In this document: positions 49,615-58,956 of the stretch, in pieces
Layout of the letters: every line of letters begins with the position of its first letter
Numbering within the stretch: position 1 is the stretch's first letter
Assembly (NCBI GenBank): GCA_044238605.1
Contig: JBIICY010000001.1
Coordinates: 1-64,000 of the forward strand
Source: UBA10438 sp044238605
GTDB taxonomy: Bacteria; Bacteroidota; Ignavibacteria; Kapaibacteriales; Kapaibacteriaceae
Direction of reading: 5' to 3'
Length of the DNA stretch: 64,000 nt
The notes under the pieces: generated by a model
What the model was told of the DNA's origin: nothing
What the model saw: only the letters and a program-made list of their open reading frames with translations
Database searches by the model: none
Made by a program: the position numbers and the translations under genes

Positions 49615-51731
49615 CGACGTTTAGTCGCAGCAAGAAGATCTGATTGAACCCGCACAGGTGCTGGACCAATTGTACTGCGAACATACGTACCATCACTTTG
49701 AAGAAAGCGTGACTTTACATCATCGGATAGGTACAGAGAAAGGATGTCTCGCAGCTTCTTTCTGACCTTGCGGTCGTGAACTGGGAACAGGAGCTCAACG
49801 CGACGCTCCATGTTGCGATTCATCCAGTCTGCGCTGGATATGTACACGTCTTCTTCGCCACCATTACGGAACCAGAACAATCGGCTGTGCTCTAAGAACC
49901 TGTCGAGAATGCTCCGCACGGTAATGTTTGTACTTACACCCTCAATGCCTGGCTTTAAGGCACACACACCGCGCACGATAAGATCAATCTTCACTCCAGC
50001 CATCGATGCCTCATAGAGGGCACGAATAATCTTCTCATCGATCAATGCATTCATCTTGGTGATGATATAGCCTTGACGTCCTTCCTTTTGGTGCATCATC
50101 TCGCGCTGAATAAGCTCAATGAAGCGCTCCCGAAGATTGATCGGCGCCACACCAAGGTGCTGCCACGATGCATGCTTTGAATAACCCGTAAGAAGGTTAA
50201 AGAGATGTACAAAGTCCCGCTCGAACTCCTGACGTCCAGTAAAGATGCCAACATCCGTATACAGCCGCGATGTACCAAGGTTGTAGTTGCCTGTTGCAAC
50301 ATGGGCATATGTGAGTACGTTCTTTCCTTCTTTACGAATCACCAGGCACACCTTACAGTGCACCTTTAGCCCCATAACTCCGTAGACAACATGCACGCCG
50401 GCCTGCTCTAGTGCGCGTGCCCATGCGATGTTGGTTTCTTCGTCAAATCGCGCCTTGAGCTCTACAAACGCTGTAACGTTCTTACCAGCACTGGCGGCAT
50501 GCTTTAATGCCTCAATAACAGGAGAGCGTCCGCCGGCGCGGTAGAGCGTCATCTTGATTGCAAGCACATTCGGATCGTTTGCGGCAGTCTCAATAAACTT
50601 GACAACCGAATTTGTAAACGAATCAAACGGATGATGCACAACAAGGTCGCGCTCCTTCAAAACGTCAAAGATGTCCGTTGCATCGTTGGCAAACTCCGGA
50701 AGTACTCTTGAATTGAACGGGGCGTCTTTGAGCTTTCTCTTATCCAGCTGCAGCAACACGAGAAAGTCCTGCAGATTCAGCGGCGTATCTACACGATACA
50801 CGTCACTGTTTTCAAGCTCTAGTGCCTTGGTAAAGAACTGCAGCAGCTTTCGCGGCATATCGGATGTGATCTCCATCCGAACTGCATCAGTTCCCCACCG
50901 CCTGCGCCGAATGCCTTCGGCAACTGCCGTAATAAGATCGTTGGCTTCGTCTTCTGCTATCTCGACGTCCGCATCTCGTGTTACGCGGAAAATGTGACTC
51001 TCATGAATCCTATGGCCCGGAAACAAGATATCCGCATGGGCGCGGATGAGGTCTTCGACAAGAACGTAGTGATGTCCGCCTTGACGGCTGAGCTTGATCA
51101 TACGCGGTAGCGCCGACGGCAGCTGGACTACCGCTACCTTCATCTCTTCTTTTACATCATGCTCATCATACAGCACAAATGCAATAGTGAGCGATCTGTT
51201 GAGAAGCCGTGGGAAAGGATGCCCGGGATCAAGAGCAAGTGGCGTTAGCACCGGCAGTATGTTGTCTACAAAGTCCTGCCGAAACTCATCGCGCTCGTCC
51301 TTAGTCAACTCGTTGATCTCGTGCAGGATGATGCCTTCTTTCGTCAACTCCGGAAGGACCTGTTTACTCCAAATGGCTGATTGACGTTTATACAGGGGTA
51401 CTAGACGCGACCGAATCTCCTTGAGCTGCTCGGCAGGCGTCATGCCGTCTTCCGACAAGTCGGTAACGCCGGAATAGATCTGTTCCTGCAAACCCGCCAC
51501 GCGGATCATAAAGAACTCATCGAGATTGGTTGAGTATATCGCTAGAAACTTCAATCGCTCAAGAAGCGGGTGTGTTTTATCCTCGGCTTCTTCGAGTACG
51601 CGCTTATTGAATTCGATCCACGATAACTCACGGTTCAGGTAGAACTCCTCGCTGTGAAGATCAACAAGGGGCTTGCGTTGTGCTGCTTGTGGACGCGGAT
51701 TTCGGACGGCTGTTTTCTTTGTGGACGGCAT
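49611..51731 (-). CDS. ppk1: Polyphosphate kinase 1
   Basis: A 706-residue enzyme that polymerises ATP gamma-phosphate into polyphosphate. N-terminal 'LNRELSWIEFNKRVLEEAED', 'LKFLAIYSTNLDEFFMIRVAG', catalytic His box 'YAHVATGNYNLGTSRLYTD' (about 470-490), second box 'ISSADWMNRNMERRVE'. Normal length. Followed with a 4-bp overlap by the LolC/E-like permease. The ATG at 51731 matches the family, although no TAnnTTTG box is visible close by. Confidence 0.96.
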   Translation of the reverse strand: MPSTKKTAVRNPRPQAAQRKPLVDLHSEEFYLNRELSWIEFNKRVLEEAEDKTHPLLERLKFLAIYSTNLDEFFMIRVAGLQEQIYSGVTDLSEDGMTPAEQLKEIRSRLVPLYKRQSAIWSKQVLPELTKEGIILHEINELTKDERDEFRQDFVDNILPVLTPLALDPGHPFPRLLNRSLTIAFVLYDEHDVKEEMKVAVVQLPSALPRMIKLSRQGGHHYVLVEDLIRAHADILFPGHRIHESHIFRVTRDADVEIAEDEANDLITAVAEGIRRRRWGTDAVRMEITSDMPRKLLQFFTKALELENSDVYRVDTPLNLQDFLVLLQLDKRKLKDAPFNSRVLPEFANDATDIFDVLKERDLVVHHPFDSFTNSVVKFIETAANDPNVLAIKMTLYRAGGRSPVIEALKHAASAGKNVTAFVELKARFDEETNIAWARALEQAGVHVVYGVMGLKVHCKVCLVIRKEGKNVLTYAHVATGNYNLGTSRLYTDVGIFTGRQEFERDFVHLFNLLTGYSKHASWQHLGVAPINLRERFIELIQREMMHQKEGRQGYIITKMNALIDEKIIRALYEASMAGVKIDLIVRGVCALKPGIEGVSTNITVRSILDRFLEHSRLFWFRNGGEEDVYISSADWMNRNMERRVELLFPVHDRKVRKKLRDILSLYLSDDVKSRFLQSDGTYVRSTIGPAPVRVQSDLLAATKRR

Positions 51732-51807
51732 ACTATCTCACTTGTGCTTGGTCTGAGCCAATCACGAAGCTAGGAAAGGTTTCGTGCATCTCTATGTAAT
51801 GATTGTT

Positions 51808-53409
51808 TTACCGGGACTCGCCTATCACAACAGGACAGGTTCCCCTGATCACCTGGTTCGTATTTGCATCGATACACTCAAAAGCAGCAACATAGATTCC
51901 AACGGCAGCATTGGCACGCGTGGCAGTATTGCGACCATCCCATGCCACCGACCCACGTGTTCCGATAAATTCTCCGTTCAGCAACTCTGCAATGGCAGAT
52001 CCATCAAGCCCAACCACGAAGAGACGTCCGAAGGCCTGTTCAAAGGGCTGCGACCATGATAGGATGCACGGAAACCGCGCGGCACCTTCATAGGTTGAAA
52101 AGGGGCTAGGATGAGCAGACAAGATCGCTGTTCCAGCAGAACGGTCCATCGCAAGCGTATTGGGTGCGCCTGGCGTGCTGCCTACATTGGCGGTGGATGT
52201 TCCCCAAGCGGCAGACCCGATGTTTCGTGCATTCTCCATGCGTTTCTCAAGCGACTTTCCCTTTGTTGTCAACAACAGTGAGTTGTGATGTTTCTTGTCA
52301 TAGACTGCTACGTCTGCAACGAAGCCCGAAGATGTGCGAAGGGTCAGAGAATCGGAGATCGCATGCACATTCAATGAAGGTCTCACCAGAGCCCAGCGTG
52401 CTCCTGCACTCATGCGTGCGATTGCTGTGTCGGAAGCGCATGCAAGGAATGTATGAGGAGCCAAGCGCTGCGGACCTAAGATCCTGCATACCTGACCGCT
52501 TCCGTCATCTATCGTCCAGTCGGATAGCTCTACGGTATCAGCTGTGCCATTCCATAGCTCAACAAAGTCGCAATCGCCTTCGACCGGCTCTGCGAGGATC
52601 TCTGTGATGGTTATCCCTCCTGCCGTAGGCGGTATCGTAATGGTTGTTACATACTTATTGTTCTCCATTCGCATATCGGTAGTTGTCAGGATCACGCACA
52701 GTGTATCTGTTCGCAGAACCTCCGTTGGCGCAATATCTCGTAGGTGGACCCGGGCAGACCACCATGCTTTGGCCATAAGGGGCGGACAGTGCCGCTCTGT
52801 CGAATAACTACCAACAGTAATCCGCACTAGCTGTCCTTCAGCACGAGTTCTCCCTGCATTTACGACACCAACATTCAGCACTGAATCGTGAATGAATATC
52901 CCGGAAATGCCAACATCATGTTCATACTCTACATGTGAATTGATTCGGCCGCATGTTGCGCTGTCGAAGGCAGCGGATGCTGACCATTGGGAGCCATAGG
53001 CGACCACGCCATCATCAATCATGCCATGGCGTTCAATGCTACGTCCTCGCTCTTCGGCCCGGATACTGTAGGCAACACTATCAGTGATTGAGGAGTCGAT
53101 TCGACGCAGTTCAACGCGATCAGACGTGTTATTCAGCGATGGTAATGCACATTCCACAATGACTACACCCGTGGGCACTGGGCGTGTCTCGCGCAGCGCT
53201 TGTTCATCGCGAGTGAGGATTAGGCAGGCCCCCTTCTCAACCTTTACATTGGGTAGGCGAGCACATGACCTGTTGTCGCAAACCAGCAGAGTGTCAAGGC
53301 GTACGGGACCAGCAGTCTGGATGGCACATTCAACCCATTCCGGCTCCCCTGCAGCCGGTGTAGGATGAATTTCGGTGATGAGGATCTGGAGAAGTATGAG
53401 GTATTCCAT
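51808..53409 (-). CDS. Secreted lamin-tail-domain protein
   Basis: A 533-residue protein starting MEYLILLQILITEIHPTPAA, a short hydrophobic leader. Two lamin-tail (LTD)-like domains: about 10-125 ('EPEWVECAIQTAGPVRLDTLL') and about 265-370 ('TEILAEPVEGDCDFVELWNGTADTVELSDWTIDDGSG'). The C-terminus 'GSVAWDGRNTATRANAAVGIYVAAFE' resembles the FlgD/Por-type ends of surface proteins in this group. Probably a cell-surface adhesin or enzyme accessory. A GGAGAAG site precedes the ATG. Confidence 0.8.
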   Translation of the reverse strand: MEYLILLQILITEIHPTPAAGEPEWVECAIQTAGPVRLDTLLVCDNRSCARLPNVKVEKGACLILTRDEQALRETRPVPTGVVIVECALPSLNNTSDRVELRRIDSSITDSVAYSIRAEERGRSIERHGMIDDGVVAYGSQWSASAAFDSATCGRINSHVEYEHDVGISGIFIHDSVLNVGVVNAGRTRAEGQLVRITVGSYSTERHCPPLMAKAWWSARVHLRDIAPTEVLRTDTLCVILTTTDMRMENNKYVTTITIPPTAGGITITEILAEPVEGDCDFVELWNGTADTVELSDWTIDDGSGQVCRILGPQRLAPHTFLACASDTAIARMSAGARWALVRPSLNVHAISDSLTLRTSSGFVADVAVYDKKHHNSLLLTTKGKSLEKRMENARNIGSAAWGTSTANVGSTPGAPNTLAMDRSAGTAILSAHPSPFSTYEGAARFPCILSWSQPFEQAFGRLFVVGLDGSAIAELLNGEFIGTRGSVAWDGRNTATRANAAVGIYVAAFECIDANTNQVIRGTCPVVIGESR

Positions 53410-53424
53410 ACTTCTCCGTGCGTT

Positions 53425-53913
53425 CTATGGTGTGCAACGTGACATCAACAGCTCGACGATGCGTTCCAGATGTAGACGATCGACTTCGTTAAATCTATTC
53501 AGCACAGGACTGTCGATATCCATTACGCCGATGCAGCCACGTGAGCTGATCATGGGCACAACGATCTCGCTCGCACTTGCAGCGTCACACGCAATGTGTC
53601 CTGGAAACTCATGGACATTGCCAACAACAACCGTTTTCTGCGTGTCTGCTGATGTTCCACAGACACCCCGTCCGAGAGCAATTCGAATACAGGCGGGCTT
53701 GCCATGAAATGGTCCAAGTACAAGCTCGCCGTCGCGCATCAGATAAAATCCAGCCCAGTTAACATCGGGCATCATGTGGTAGAGCACTGATGCAGTATTT
53801 GCAAGGTTTGCGATCAGATCAGACTCCCCATCAGTAACTGCAGTAACAACCGAGGTGATCTCCTGATAGAGCGCATCCGGATGGTCTGCAGTTGAAGATG
53901 GAATCTGAAACAT
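53425..53913 (-). CDS. msrC: Free methionine-(R)-sulfoxide reductase (GAF domain)
   Basis: A 162-residue GAF protein of the YebR/fRMsr family, which reduces free Met-(R)-SO with thioredoxin. 'YHMMPDVNWAGFYLMRDGELVLGPFHGKPACIRI' with 'ALGRGVCGTSADTQKT' and 'FPGHIACDAASASEIVVPM' carries the three conserved Cys residues. Length fits. It lies 15 bp after the metalloprotease gene, on the same strand. Confidence 0.93.
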   Translation of the reverse strand: MFQIPSSTADHPDALYQEITSVVTAVTDGESDLIANLANTASVLYHMMPDVNWAGFYLMRDGELVLGPFHGKPACIRIALGRGVCGTSADTQKTVVVGNVHEFPGHIACDAASASEIVVPMISSRGCIGVMDIDSPVLNRFNEVDRLHLERIVELLMSRCTP

Positions 53914-53927
53914 GTTCAGGCTGTCCT

Positions 53928-56900
53928 TTATCGCTGAACTGAGAGTCTGCGTGTTGTTACACCATGCGCAGTTGCGCAGCTGACGATATACGTGCCCTGT
54001 GCCAACATTTCAATCGGCACGGTGACTGCACCACGCTGATCAATCTCTGCACTTGCCACGATCCTACCTTGTAGATCGAGAATCGTCACCACTGCCGCAT
54101 CTTCAGAACGAATCGTTACAACATCATTCGCTGGATTAGGCATGATCACTATATCATCTGATTGATTCACTTCATCTTGTACACCTACCAGAACAGGTAG
54201 CACAACATTGATCTTTGTCTCATCGGTGCAGCCACCGGCAAAGGTTCTGCGCACAACAACCGTGCCGACTGAATCAACACTGTTCCACTGTACCAGGATC
54301 TCATCAGATTCCTGACCACTGAGAATTGAACCGCCACGCACTTCCCACGTATAGGTAGCATTGGGCACCCTTACTCGAGTGTAGCGTGCTGTGTCTCCAC
54401 GCTGTACAATGCGGCGTCCATGCACCAGTGCTGGTGCGTGCATGAGTGATGACGTGACAGCTTCGCCCCACATGGGCTCCGTAGGCGCTGATCCCGACAT
54501 CAGGGCATTGAGAGCATCATTTATCTGCGTTCCCTTGCCTTCGTCCAGGTAATAATTGGCGAGCAGATTTGGCCGCGGCTCAGTGATGTGCTCGAACATT
54601 GAGTTTGCGATCTGTCGTTCACTGCGCATGGTATTCCATAGTCGGAAATTCCGAATACTACCCTTGAACCAGGTAGAGCTATGTGGATTGCCCCCTATGG
54701 TTAGCTGACGTAGCAACTCGGGAGCGCCTGTAAACGTTGATCGCTTAGCAAGCACACCATCAAGGTAGATCGCCATTGTGTCGTATCCATTTGATACAAG
54801 AGCCACATGTGTCCACTTACCGATGTTGCTTTCATATGAAGAAGACACCCGACCGTTTTCACGCCAATCGCCGTAATCCCAGTACAATGTCTTGTCGCCC
54901 CATGGAGCATGAGCTTGCAAACGTCGAGCATCGTCTGCCTTTTCGCCAACACTGAAAGAAACGGAGTTCATGAGCTGCGTCGGGTCGATGTAGCTCCAAT
55001 ACTCCACAGTGGCTGCCTTGCCGCTATACAAGAACTTGTCTACGGTAAACCGCTCTTTATTTCCATTGAACGTTACCATTGACCCCGAACATGGCGTCGG
55101 CGTGGTGAGAGTTATCTGTGTTTCGTCACTTGATCCATACGTATTGCGGATGCGAACGCCCACTGAGAATGAACTATCAGCTGGAAGCCCCCTGAGAGTA
55201 TATGTCATCTCACCCTTGCTGTTTGCAGGGATGTTGTTGATCAGCTTAAGCGTGCGAGCAGATGGCGTTGCGACCTCAAGCTCGTACCAGGTTGATCCAC
55301 GGCTTGGCATGGTATGCTTCCATGAAAGCTCATACTCATGCACACGCAGATTTGGAGCAACAGGCGCAACGTTGATCGTTGTAAGCGATCGAATATCAAC
55401 TGGATCTTCACATGATACAAGTGCCTCACTGTCCGTCCACATACTTCCTGATGTAAGGGAGAGTTGGCGCTGACGAACCACGTCTTTTGTGGTAATACCC
55501 GAACCTTCATCCAATCGCCACCATCCAGCAATTTTTGACGTTTCTGAGGCCTGCGGCACCCTACGGTTCATGTTCGAACGAATCTCTTCTGGAGTGCGTA
55601 CCTCTGTCCAAACACGAAACTCATCCACCATGCCATTGAACCAGGTATATGAGCGCATGCCGCCAATAGTAAGCTCCTTGAGTCCCGTTGGAGATGATGC
55701 ATCCTTAGCTGAAGCAACCTCTTCGCCATTAACATAGATTGCCTTGAATGTAGCGCCATCACTTACGAGTGCGATGTGCACCCAGCGGTCAAAGTTGCCA
55801 TCTCCGAGTGGGCCACTGATGCGCCCCTTGTCATTGATATTGCCGTAATCCCAATAGATGCGTCCATCGTCCCATGGAGCATGAGCTTGGAATCGGTTAC
55901 CAGCATTGTCGCTTTCGCCAACCATGAACGTTGTTGATGCTTTAAGCGTTGATCGCTTAACAAACGTCCAGTACTCAATTGTTACCGGTCCGCCGTTCCA
56001 CGTAAACGTTGGATCAATTGCTTTGTTTCCGTTGCCGTTGAACGTGAGCGCCTTACCTGCGCAGTTCTTTGTTGTAACAAACGTAGCAGGCGTTGACCAC
56101 GTGCCCGTAGCAGTTTGGTTCATCGCACGCACGCGCCAGCGTCGGGTTGTGTTGAATTCGAGAGGCAATGTGAGCATGCCTGGGTCGCGGACCACGGCAA
56201 CATGCTCGAGGTCCTGGAAGGAATTGTCGAGTGCAATCTGCACTTCGTACTGATCGCCCGCTTGAACGGATGTCCACACAAAATCGGTCAGCGCTGGGAC
56301 ACCCACCGTGCCGTTGATTGGTGAGATATGCTCAGGTACACCGGGAGCGCCAGCGCCAGGGAATACTTGTGGCTTGGTGTACACAAAGGGTGTAAACACA
56401 CTTTGCTGACTTCCCTTGACGACGCGCAAAGCATAGATATACGTTGCATCGTTGGTGAGTCCATCGTCTACAAACGTGTTGACAGATTCTCGAAGTGTGC
56501 GAATCTTTTGCATCGATGCAGTGCTGGAACCCCTCCATATCTCGACGCGCTGAGAAGCATCACTTGCACGCACACGCCACTGGAGTAGTACTCGATTGGG
56601 ACCTTCTTCATACCGGATATCGGACGGTGGCGTAAGCCCCCTTGCTGAGAACTCTCTCCAAAACCGGTCGTTGGCTGCATTTGTATCACTAGGAGCATCA
56701 ACATAGAGCTCCATTGTATGAACACCGTCTGCAAGGACCGGAGTTGGCGCTAAGGTGAGCGTGTCTTGAGCACGGGCCTTAACAAGTGGGAGCGTAAAGG
56801 TTGTATCGTAACAGGGTCCAGTAGCACGGACCCACTTCATGAAGAAGCGAACCTTAACATCTTTTGCATCGTTAGCACCGATGTTCCGAACAACGATCTT

Positions 56901-58901
56901 TGGAACAAGGGGCGTGTTTTGCGGATCCTTTGTTGCTGGGTCTACGATGTCATATGCCTGAAGATCAAGCGGGGCATCGATGGAAAACCGTGCATTAGAC
57001 ACATCTGTCACTGCGGCATTCGCTGTGCTAAACACCCGCACAAGGCACTGATTTGAGACAATAAACGGCACCACCCATGCCTGTTCCTTTTGCGAAGACG
57101 CATTTGCATTCACCAAATACTGCAGCGTGGTCCATGTTGCACCATCGTCTGTAGAGTACTGAAGTGAAACCGTCTCAACCTTCGTCGCAGCAAATCGCAC
57201 AGTGACCGTGGAGCCTGCAGTGAGTTTCTCACCACCATTAGGATAGAGAATCTCAACAGAGCCTGAGTCTGAAGCAACGATGGCAAACGGACGCGTCATA
57301 ATATCATTCGTGGCGTACTGATCATTTGCAACATTAGCCGTGATGCGTGCCAGATAACTGCCAGCAGTATCAATGCTTACGCCCGTAAACTGGGCAAGGT
57401 AGGTTTGTCCAACGCCAAGCTGAGCTACCGTTGTATTCAGTGTTTTCTTTACAACGTTGTTAAGATCTGTTAGCTCACAAGTCACGGTAATGTTGTTCAG
57501 CGCCTTGTCACCCAGGTTCCGGATATAGGCCGAAGGCTGGAACGTCTTCTTGGTAAGGTACGCGGCTCCATTGAGCGGTACGTTGATGCTAACAACGGCA
57601 ACGTCTGTGTCCTTTCGTGTCGGCACAGGTGCATTGCACCATGTTGTAGACAGCACCCGGTTGAACAGAGTTGCCACGCGTGGATGGAATTGGAGCTCGG
57701 TGCCCTTGTTTGTGAGGTGACAGTAGCTCATGATTGTGCCACGGCGTGCACGGGTGTTTTCGTAGCAACCGCCCTCGGCATTCCAACACGAATCGATCGG
57801 CGGATTCCAGCCACAGTTGTGCGTGTGGGACGAGCCAATGTTATGTCCAAGCTCGTGCGAAGTAACATCGATATCCCAGATGTAGTTTGGTGCCGGGAAG
57901 TTGACGCGACCGTCAACACCGCTAACATTGTATCCGTAACCGCCGCAGAGCACACCAACCCATGCAAGACCACCACCGCCCTCTCCAGAGAGCAGACATG
58001 TAACACTGCGACGAACATGCTTCATGTTGCCTTCCCAGTGCTCGCGGATCTTACCAAGCTTGTTGCCAATATCACCCGGATAAGGGTCGGCAACGGTCCA
58101 CACACGCAGGTAGGGAACTCTGATAAGCACATTCGCATCGCGGAAATAAACGGCTCCGCAGGCGCCTGTGATTGCAATAGCTGAGCTTGCTGAGGTAGTC
58201 AGACTATTGCCGAGGTTCTTATAGAACGAGTTTGTGCAATCCAATGCAAGCTGAAGTGAATACTGCGTGGCGTCCTGCGTATCGTCACCAGCCCCTTTCA
58301 CAGACTCATCTCGATTCGTGATAGCAAAGATCGAGTCCACCTGACGCTGATACGTTGGCAGCTCCTCGGCATAACATTGAGTAGGTGTTCCCTGTCCAGA
58401 ACGCACCTCATACACAATGTGATTTGCCATGCGGCCTTCGATAACCGTATCTGGACAGATCATGAATCGCCGCTTGCCCTCTGGCTCGTTGATCTCCAGC
58501 ACGCCAATAACGTGCGTTGAGAAAGCTGCCATGTAGACCGACGAACCCGGATATCCCTTGATCGAACCACGCACAAGGGCGTGGTCGGGAATCGGCACGT
58601 ATTCATCTCCCCGCTCGGTTCTGCTGATCATCACAGCGTCATCTGTAAACAACTCAAAGGTTGTGCCCAGAACTTCGAACATTCCACGCGAACTTGGGAT
58701 CGACATCGTGTGCGTTGGAACAGCCCGAAGATCTCGCACGATCGACGACGATGGAGCCACTGCCCGTGCATCGCTGGGAAGGGGGCTTCTTGTCCGTAGT
58801 GTTGCCGGATCAACCGATCGGAACTCGATCTGAGCAGTCAAAACAACCGTTTGCGCAAGCAGTACGAACAATATCGTACGTAGACTACGTATTCTGTCCA
58901 T
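53928..58901 (-). CDS. Secreted reprolysin-like metalloprotease with LamG domains and T9SS sorting domain
   Basis: A 1,657-residue protein with a signal peptide (RTILFVLLAQTVVLTAQ). Zinc site in TSHELGHNIGSSHTHNC (HExxHxxxxxH, about 345-356), with the Met-turn likely in 'GTIMSYCH'. Then come beta-sandwich/CARDB-like domains (about 440-780), a fibronectin-III segment (about 770-850), and two LamG domains (about 943-1120 and 1270-1450). The C-terminal T9SS type A sorting domain (about 1585-1657) includes 'IMPNPANDVVTI', 'VTILDLQGRIVAS' and 'GTYIVS'. The ATG at 58901 is chosen for the signal peptide. Probably exported by T9SS and anchored on the cell surface. Confidence 0.92.
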   Translation of the reverse strand: MDRIRSLRTILFVLLAQTVVLTAQIEFRSVDPATLRTRSPLPSDARAVAPSSSIVRDLRAVPTHTMSIPSSRGMFEVLGTTFELFTDDAVMISRTERGDEYVPIPDHALVRGSIKGYPGSSVYMAAFSTHVIGVLEINEPEGKRRFMICPDTVIEGRMANHIVYEVRSGQGTPTQCYAEELPTYQRQVDSIFAITNRDESVKGAGDDTQDATQYSLQLALDCTNSFYKNLGNSLTTSASSAIAITGACGAVYFRDANVLIRVPYLRVWTVADPYPGDIGNKLGKIREHWEGNMKHVRRSVTCLLSGEGGGGLAWVGVLCGGYGYNVSGVDGRVNFPAPNYIWDIDVTSHELGHNIGSSHTHNCGWNPPIDSCWNAEGGCYENTRARRGTIMSYCHLTNKGTELQFHPRVATLFNRVLSTTWCNAPVPTRKDTDVAVVSINVPLNGAAYLTKKTFQPSAYIRNLGDKALNNITVTCELTDLNNVVKKTLNTTVAQLGVGQTYLAQFTGVSIDTAGSYLARITANVANDQYATNDIMTRPFAIVASDSGSVEILYPNGGEKLTAGSTVTVRFAATKVETVSLQYSTDDGATWTTLQYLVNANASSQKEQAWVVPFIVSNQCLVRVFSTANAAVTDVSNARFSIDAPLDLQAYDIVDPATKDPQNTPLVPKIVVRNIGANDAKDVKVRFFMKWVRATGPCYDTTFTLPLVKARAQDTLTLAPTPVLADGVHTMELYVDAPSDTNAANDRFWREFSARGLTPPSDIRYEEGPNRVLLQWRVRASDASQRVEIWRGSSTASMQKIRTLRESVNTFVDDGLTNDATYIYALRVVKGSQQSVFTPFVYTKPQVFPGAGAPGVPEHISPINGTVGVPALTDFVWTSVQAGDQYEVQIALDNSFQDLEHVAVVRDPGMLTLPLEFNTTRRWRVRAMNQTATGTWSTPATFVTTKNCAGKALTFNGNGNKAIDPTFTWNGGPVTIEYWTFVKRSTLKASTTFMVGESDNAGNRFQAHAPWDDGRIYWDYGNINDKGRISGPLGDGNFDRWVHIALVSDGATFKAIYVNGEEVASAKDASSPTGLKELTIGGMRSYTWFNGMVDEFRVWTEVRTPEEIRSNMNRRVPQASETSKIAGWWRLDEGSGITTKDVVRQRQLSLTSGSMWTDSEALVSCEDPVDIRSLTTINVAPVAPNLRVHEYELSWKHTMPSRGSTWYELEVATPSARTLKLINNIPANSKGEMTYTLRGLPADSSFSVGVRIRNTYGSSDETQITLTTPTPCSGSMVTFNGNKERFTVDKFLYSGKAATVEYWSYIDPTQLMNSVSFSVGEKADDARRLQAHAPWGDKTLYWDYGDWRENGRVSSSYESNIGKWTHVALVSNGYDTMAIYLDGVLAKRSTFTGAPELLRQLTIGGNPHSSTWFKGSIRNFRLWNTMRSERQIANSMFEHITEPRPNLLANYYLDEGKGTQINDALNALMSGSAPTEPMWGEAVTSSLMHAPALVHGRRIVQRGDTARYTRVRVPNATYTWEVRGGSILSGQESDEILVQWNSVDSVGTVVVRRTFAGGCTDETKINVVLPVLVGVQDEVNQSDDIVIMPNPANDVVTIRSEDAAVVTILDLQGRIVASAEIDQRGAVTVPIEMLAQGTYIVSCATAHGVTTRRLSVQR

Positions 58902-58945
58902 GGTGTTCTCAGGTTTATCTCGTCCAATATACTCCCGATAATCCT

Positions 58946-58953
58946 GATATTTG
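58946..58953 (+). promoter_or_regulatory. Promoter -7-like box GATATTTG of ligA
   Basis: One mismatch from TAnnTTTG, ending 3 bases before the ATG at 58957, in the divergent space with the metalloprotease. Confidence 0.4.
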
Positions 58954-58956
58954 GGC